From Rana temporaria (lineage: Eukaryota; Chordata; Amphibia; Anura; Ranidae), in NCBI RefSeq assembly GCF_905171775.1, contig NC_053489.1:593711344-593775343 (forward strand): DNA of 64,000 nt, read 5' to 3'. A program made the translations under genes and the position numbers. Under the pieces are notes generated by a model. It was not told the DNA's origin. It saw nothing but the letters and a program-made list of their open reading frames with translations, and did no database searches. Positions 63,015 to 64,000 of the stretch are shown piece by piece (position 1 is the first letter of the stretch; every line of letters begins with the position of its first letter).

Positions 63015-64000
63015 GGGGTAGATTCAGGTAGATTTGCCCATTTTTTACACATGCGCAGCGCAGCTCAATTGCTCTGCGCCGGCGCAATTGGGCGAGATTG
63101 CCACCTGATTCAAGATGCCTTTTGTGTGTAAATTTGCGCCTGTGTAAGCTAAAATTGAGGGCGCAAGCCAGCGCAAGTGAAAGTGGGTGTGCCCCTATGC
63201 AAATGATGGTCTGTCCGCTCAGCAGTGGCTTGCGCCCGGCGCATCCTCGACGGCGCATGCGCAGATCGAACGCTCCCGTGTGCGCATGCGTGCAACTGCA
63301 CCTGTCCTACTTCCTGGGCTACGCCGGCCCACCTGCTTGCACTGAGCAAATAAATAGGGGCAGACCTGCGCATGTCCTGTGCAAAATTACATCCTGCTTT
63401 TTCCACCCCCCCCCGAGCAAGGTAATTTTGCCCTTTATTTGCGATGGCACCTCCTCGGAGGGAAAAAAAGAGAAAAAATAATTTCAATCTCTCTGAGATG
63501 GAGATTATGCTGGCGGCACTCACTCGCCATACTGCTGTCCTGTATGGTGCCCAGCGGAAGAACACCACCACAGCCCAAAGGAGGGCAATCTTTGATGCCA
63601 TCACTTTGGACGTGAATGCGCTGGGCAATGAGGAGAGGACCTGGGACGAGATCCAGAAAAAATTAAAAGATATGCGGCGTCGGGTCCGGGACAAACTGGT
63701 GTTAATCCGCAAGCATACCAGGGGCACGGGAGGAGGACCAGCCTGCCCTTTACGTTTGAATGCGGAGGAGGAGGTGATTGCCCAAGTTTTGCGCTGTTGG
63801 GGACTTGGGGACAGGTAAGTGTGGTTTATCTCATATTTGCTGTGTATCATGGGAGGGGGTAGAAGAGAACATGTGAGGGGGTAGAAGGGAACATGTGACA
63901 AGTGTGTGGCTCCACCAACATGTATTTTTTTGTGTCATACACAGATGTTGAGGATGAAGCTGGGCTGTCGTCGGCTGCAGGGTGACTCACGCCATCCCCA
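63015..64000 (+). mobile_element. PIF/Harbinger element B, left part
   Basis: Begins GGGGTAGATTCAGGTAGATT inside the L1 ORF1 frame. The first 430 bp are GC-rich with CATGCGC motifs, followed by a Myb-like gene. The right part is beyond the window. Confidence 0.7.
63444..63814 (+). CDS. NAIF1/MYPOP-like Myb protein, exon 1, of Harbinger B
   Basis: Myb/SANT-like DNA-binding domain: FNLSEMEIMLAALTRHTAVL, AQRRAIFDAITLDVNALG, RTWDEIQKKLKDMRRRVRDK, then a GTGGGPACPLRLNAEEEVIA linker. This pattern is shared by NAIF1, MYPOP and Harbinger Myb-like proteins. ATG 63444 is preceded by GC-rich leader sequence. A consensus donor (CAGGTAAGT) ends the exon at 63814. An acceptor-like site occurs at 63941-63944, but joining there gives an early stop in phase, so the next exon is uncertain. 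No stop or frameshift within the exon. Probably the helper gene of Harbinger B. Confidence 0.82.

Overview
The window is vertebrate nuclear DNA made almost entirely of transposable elements. The repeat repertoire (Kolobok/T2-type TTAA elements, PIF/Harbinger, hAT, L1/Tx1-like LINEs, a Penelope-like element and a chromodomain Ty3/Gypsy element) points to an anuran amphibian, probably a true frog. That assignment rests on recognising repeat families, not on a database search. I see no convincing single-copy host gene, no tRNA or rRNA, and nothing bacterial.

Layout. 1-6.47 kb: 3' part of a PIF/Harbinger element with three genes: a frameshifted HARBI1-like transposase (+), a three-exon Myb/SANT-like gene (-) and a two-exon MADF-BESS gene (+). 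The last two diverge from a shared promoter; the first two converge on a tandem array carrying poly(A) signals on both strands. 6.69-9.19 kb: a 2.5-kb foldback element flanked by TA. 10.4-12.0 kb: MITEs. 12.2-16.1 kb: a dead Tc1 element split by two insertions. 16.4-19.7 kb: a Penelope-like remnant with a GIY-YIG domain, joined to an L1 ORF1 fragment, with MITEs inside. 19.7-22.1 kb: MITEs.

22.4-42.5 kb: one L1-like ORF2 remnant (+) blown apart by nested insertions. These are an antisense L1/Tx1-like LINE (23.4-28.0 kb), a T2-type MITE that itself contains a young complete Gypsy element (28.8-34.5 kb), a second LTR element (34.85-40.27 kb) with a single SAP-like ORF and two further MITEs in its 3' LTR, a TTAA element (40.4-41.3 kb) and a CR1/L2-like LINE tail (41.3-42.0 kb). 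42.5-52 kb: hAT-type and TTAA-type non-autonomous elements nested in one another, with a solo LTR.

53.5-56.5 kb: a second copy of the Myb-like/MADF gene pair in opposite orientation, with the MADF gene cut to its first codons. 57.8-62.0 kb: a broken hAT transposase with a 1.8-kb minisatellite. 62.4-63.0 kb: L1 ORF1. 63.0 kb to the end: the start of another Harbinger element encoding an NAIF1/MYPOP-like Myb protein. Terminal motifs tie three coding elements to non-autonomous families in the same window: Harbinger A (TGCCGCGTACACACG ends), Harbinger B (GGGYAGATTC ends) and the hAT (TAGGGATGAGC ends). All boundaries were read by eye; family names are from memory of hallmark motifs.
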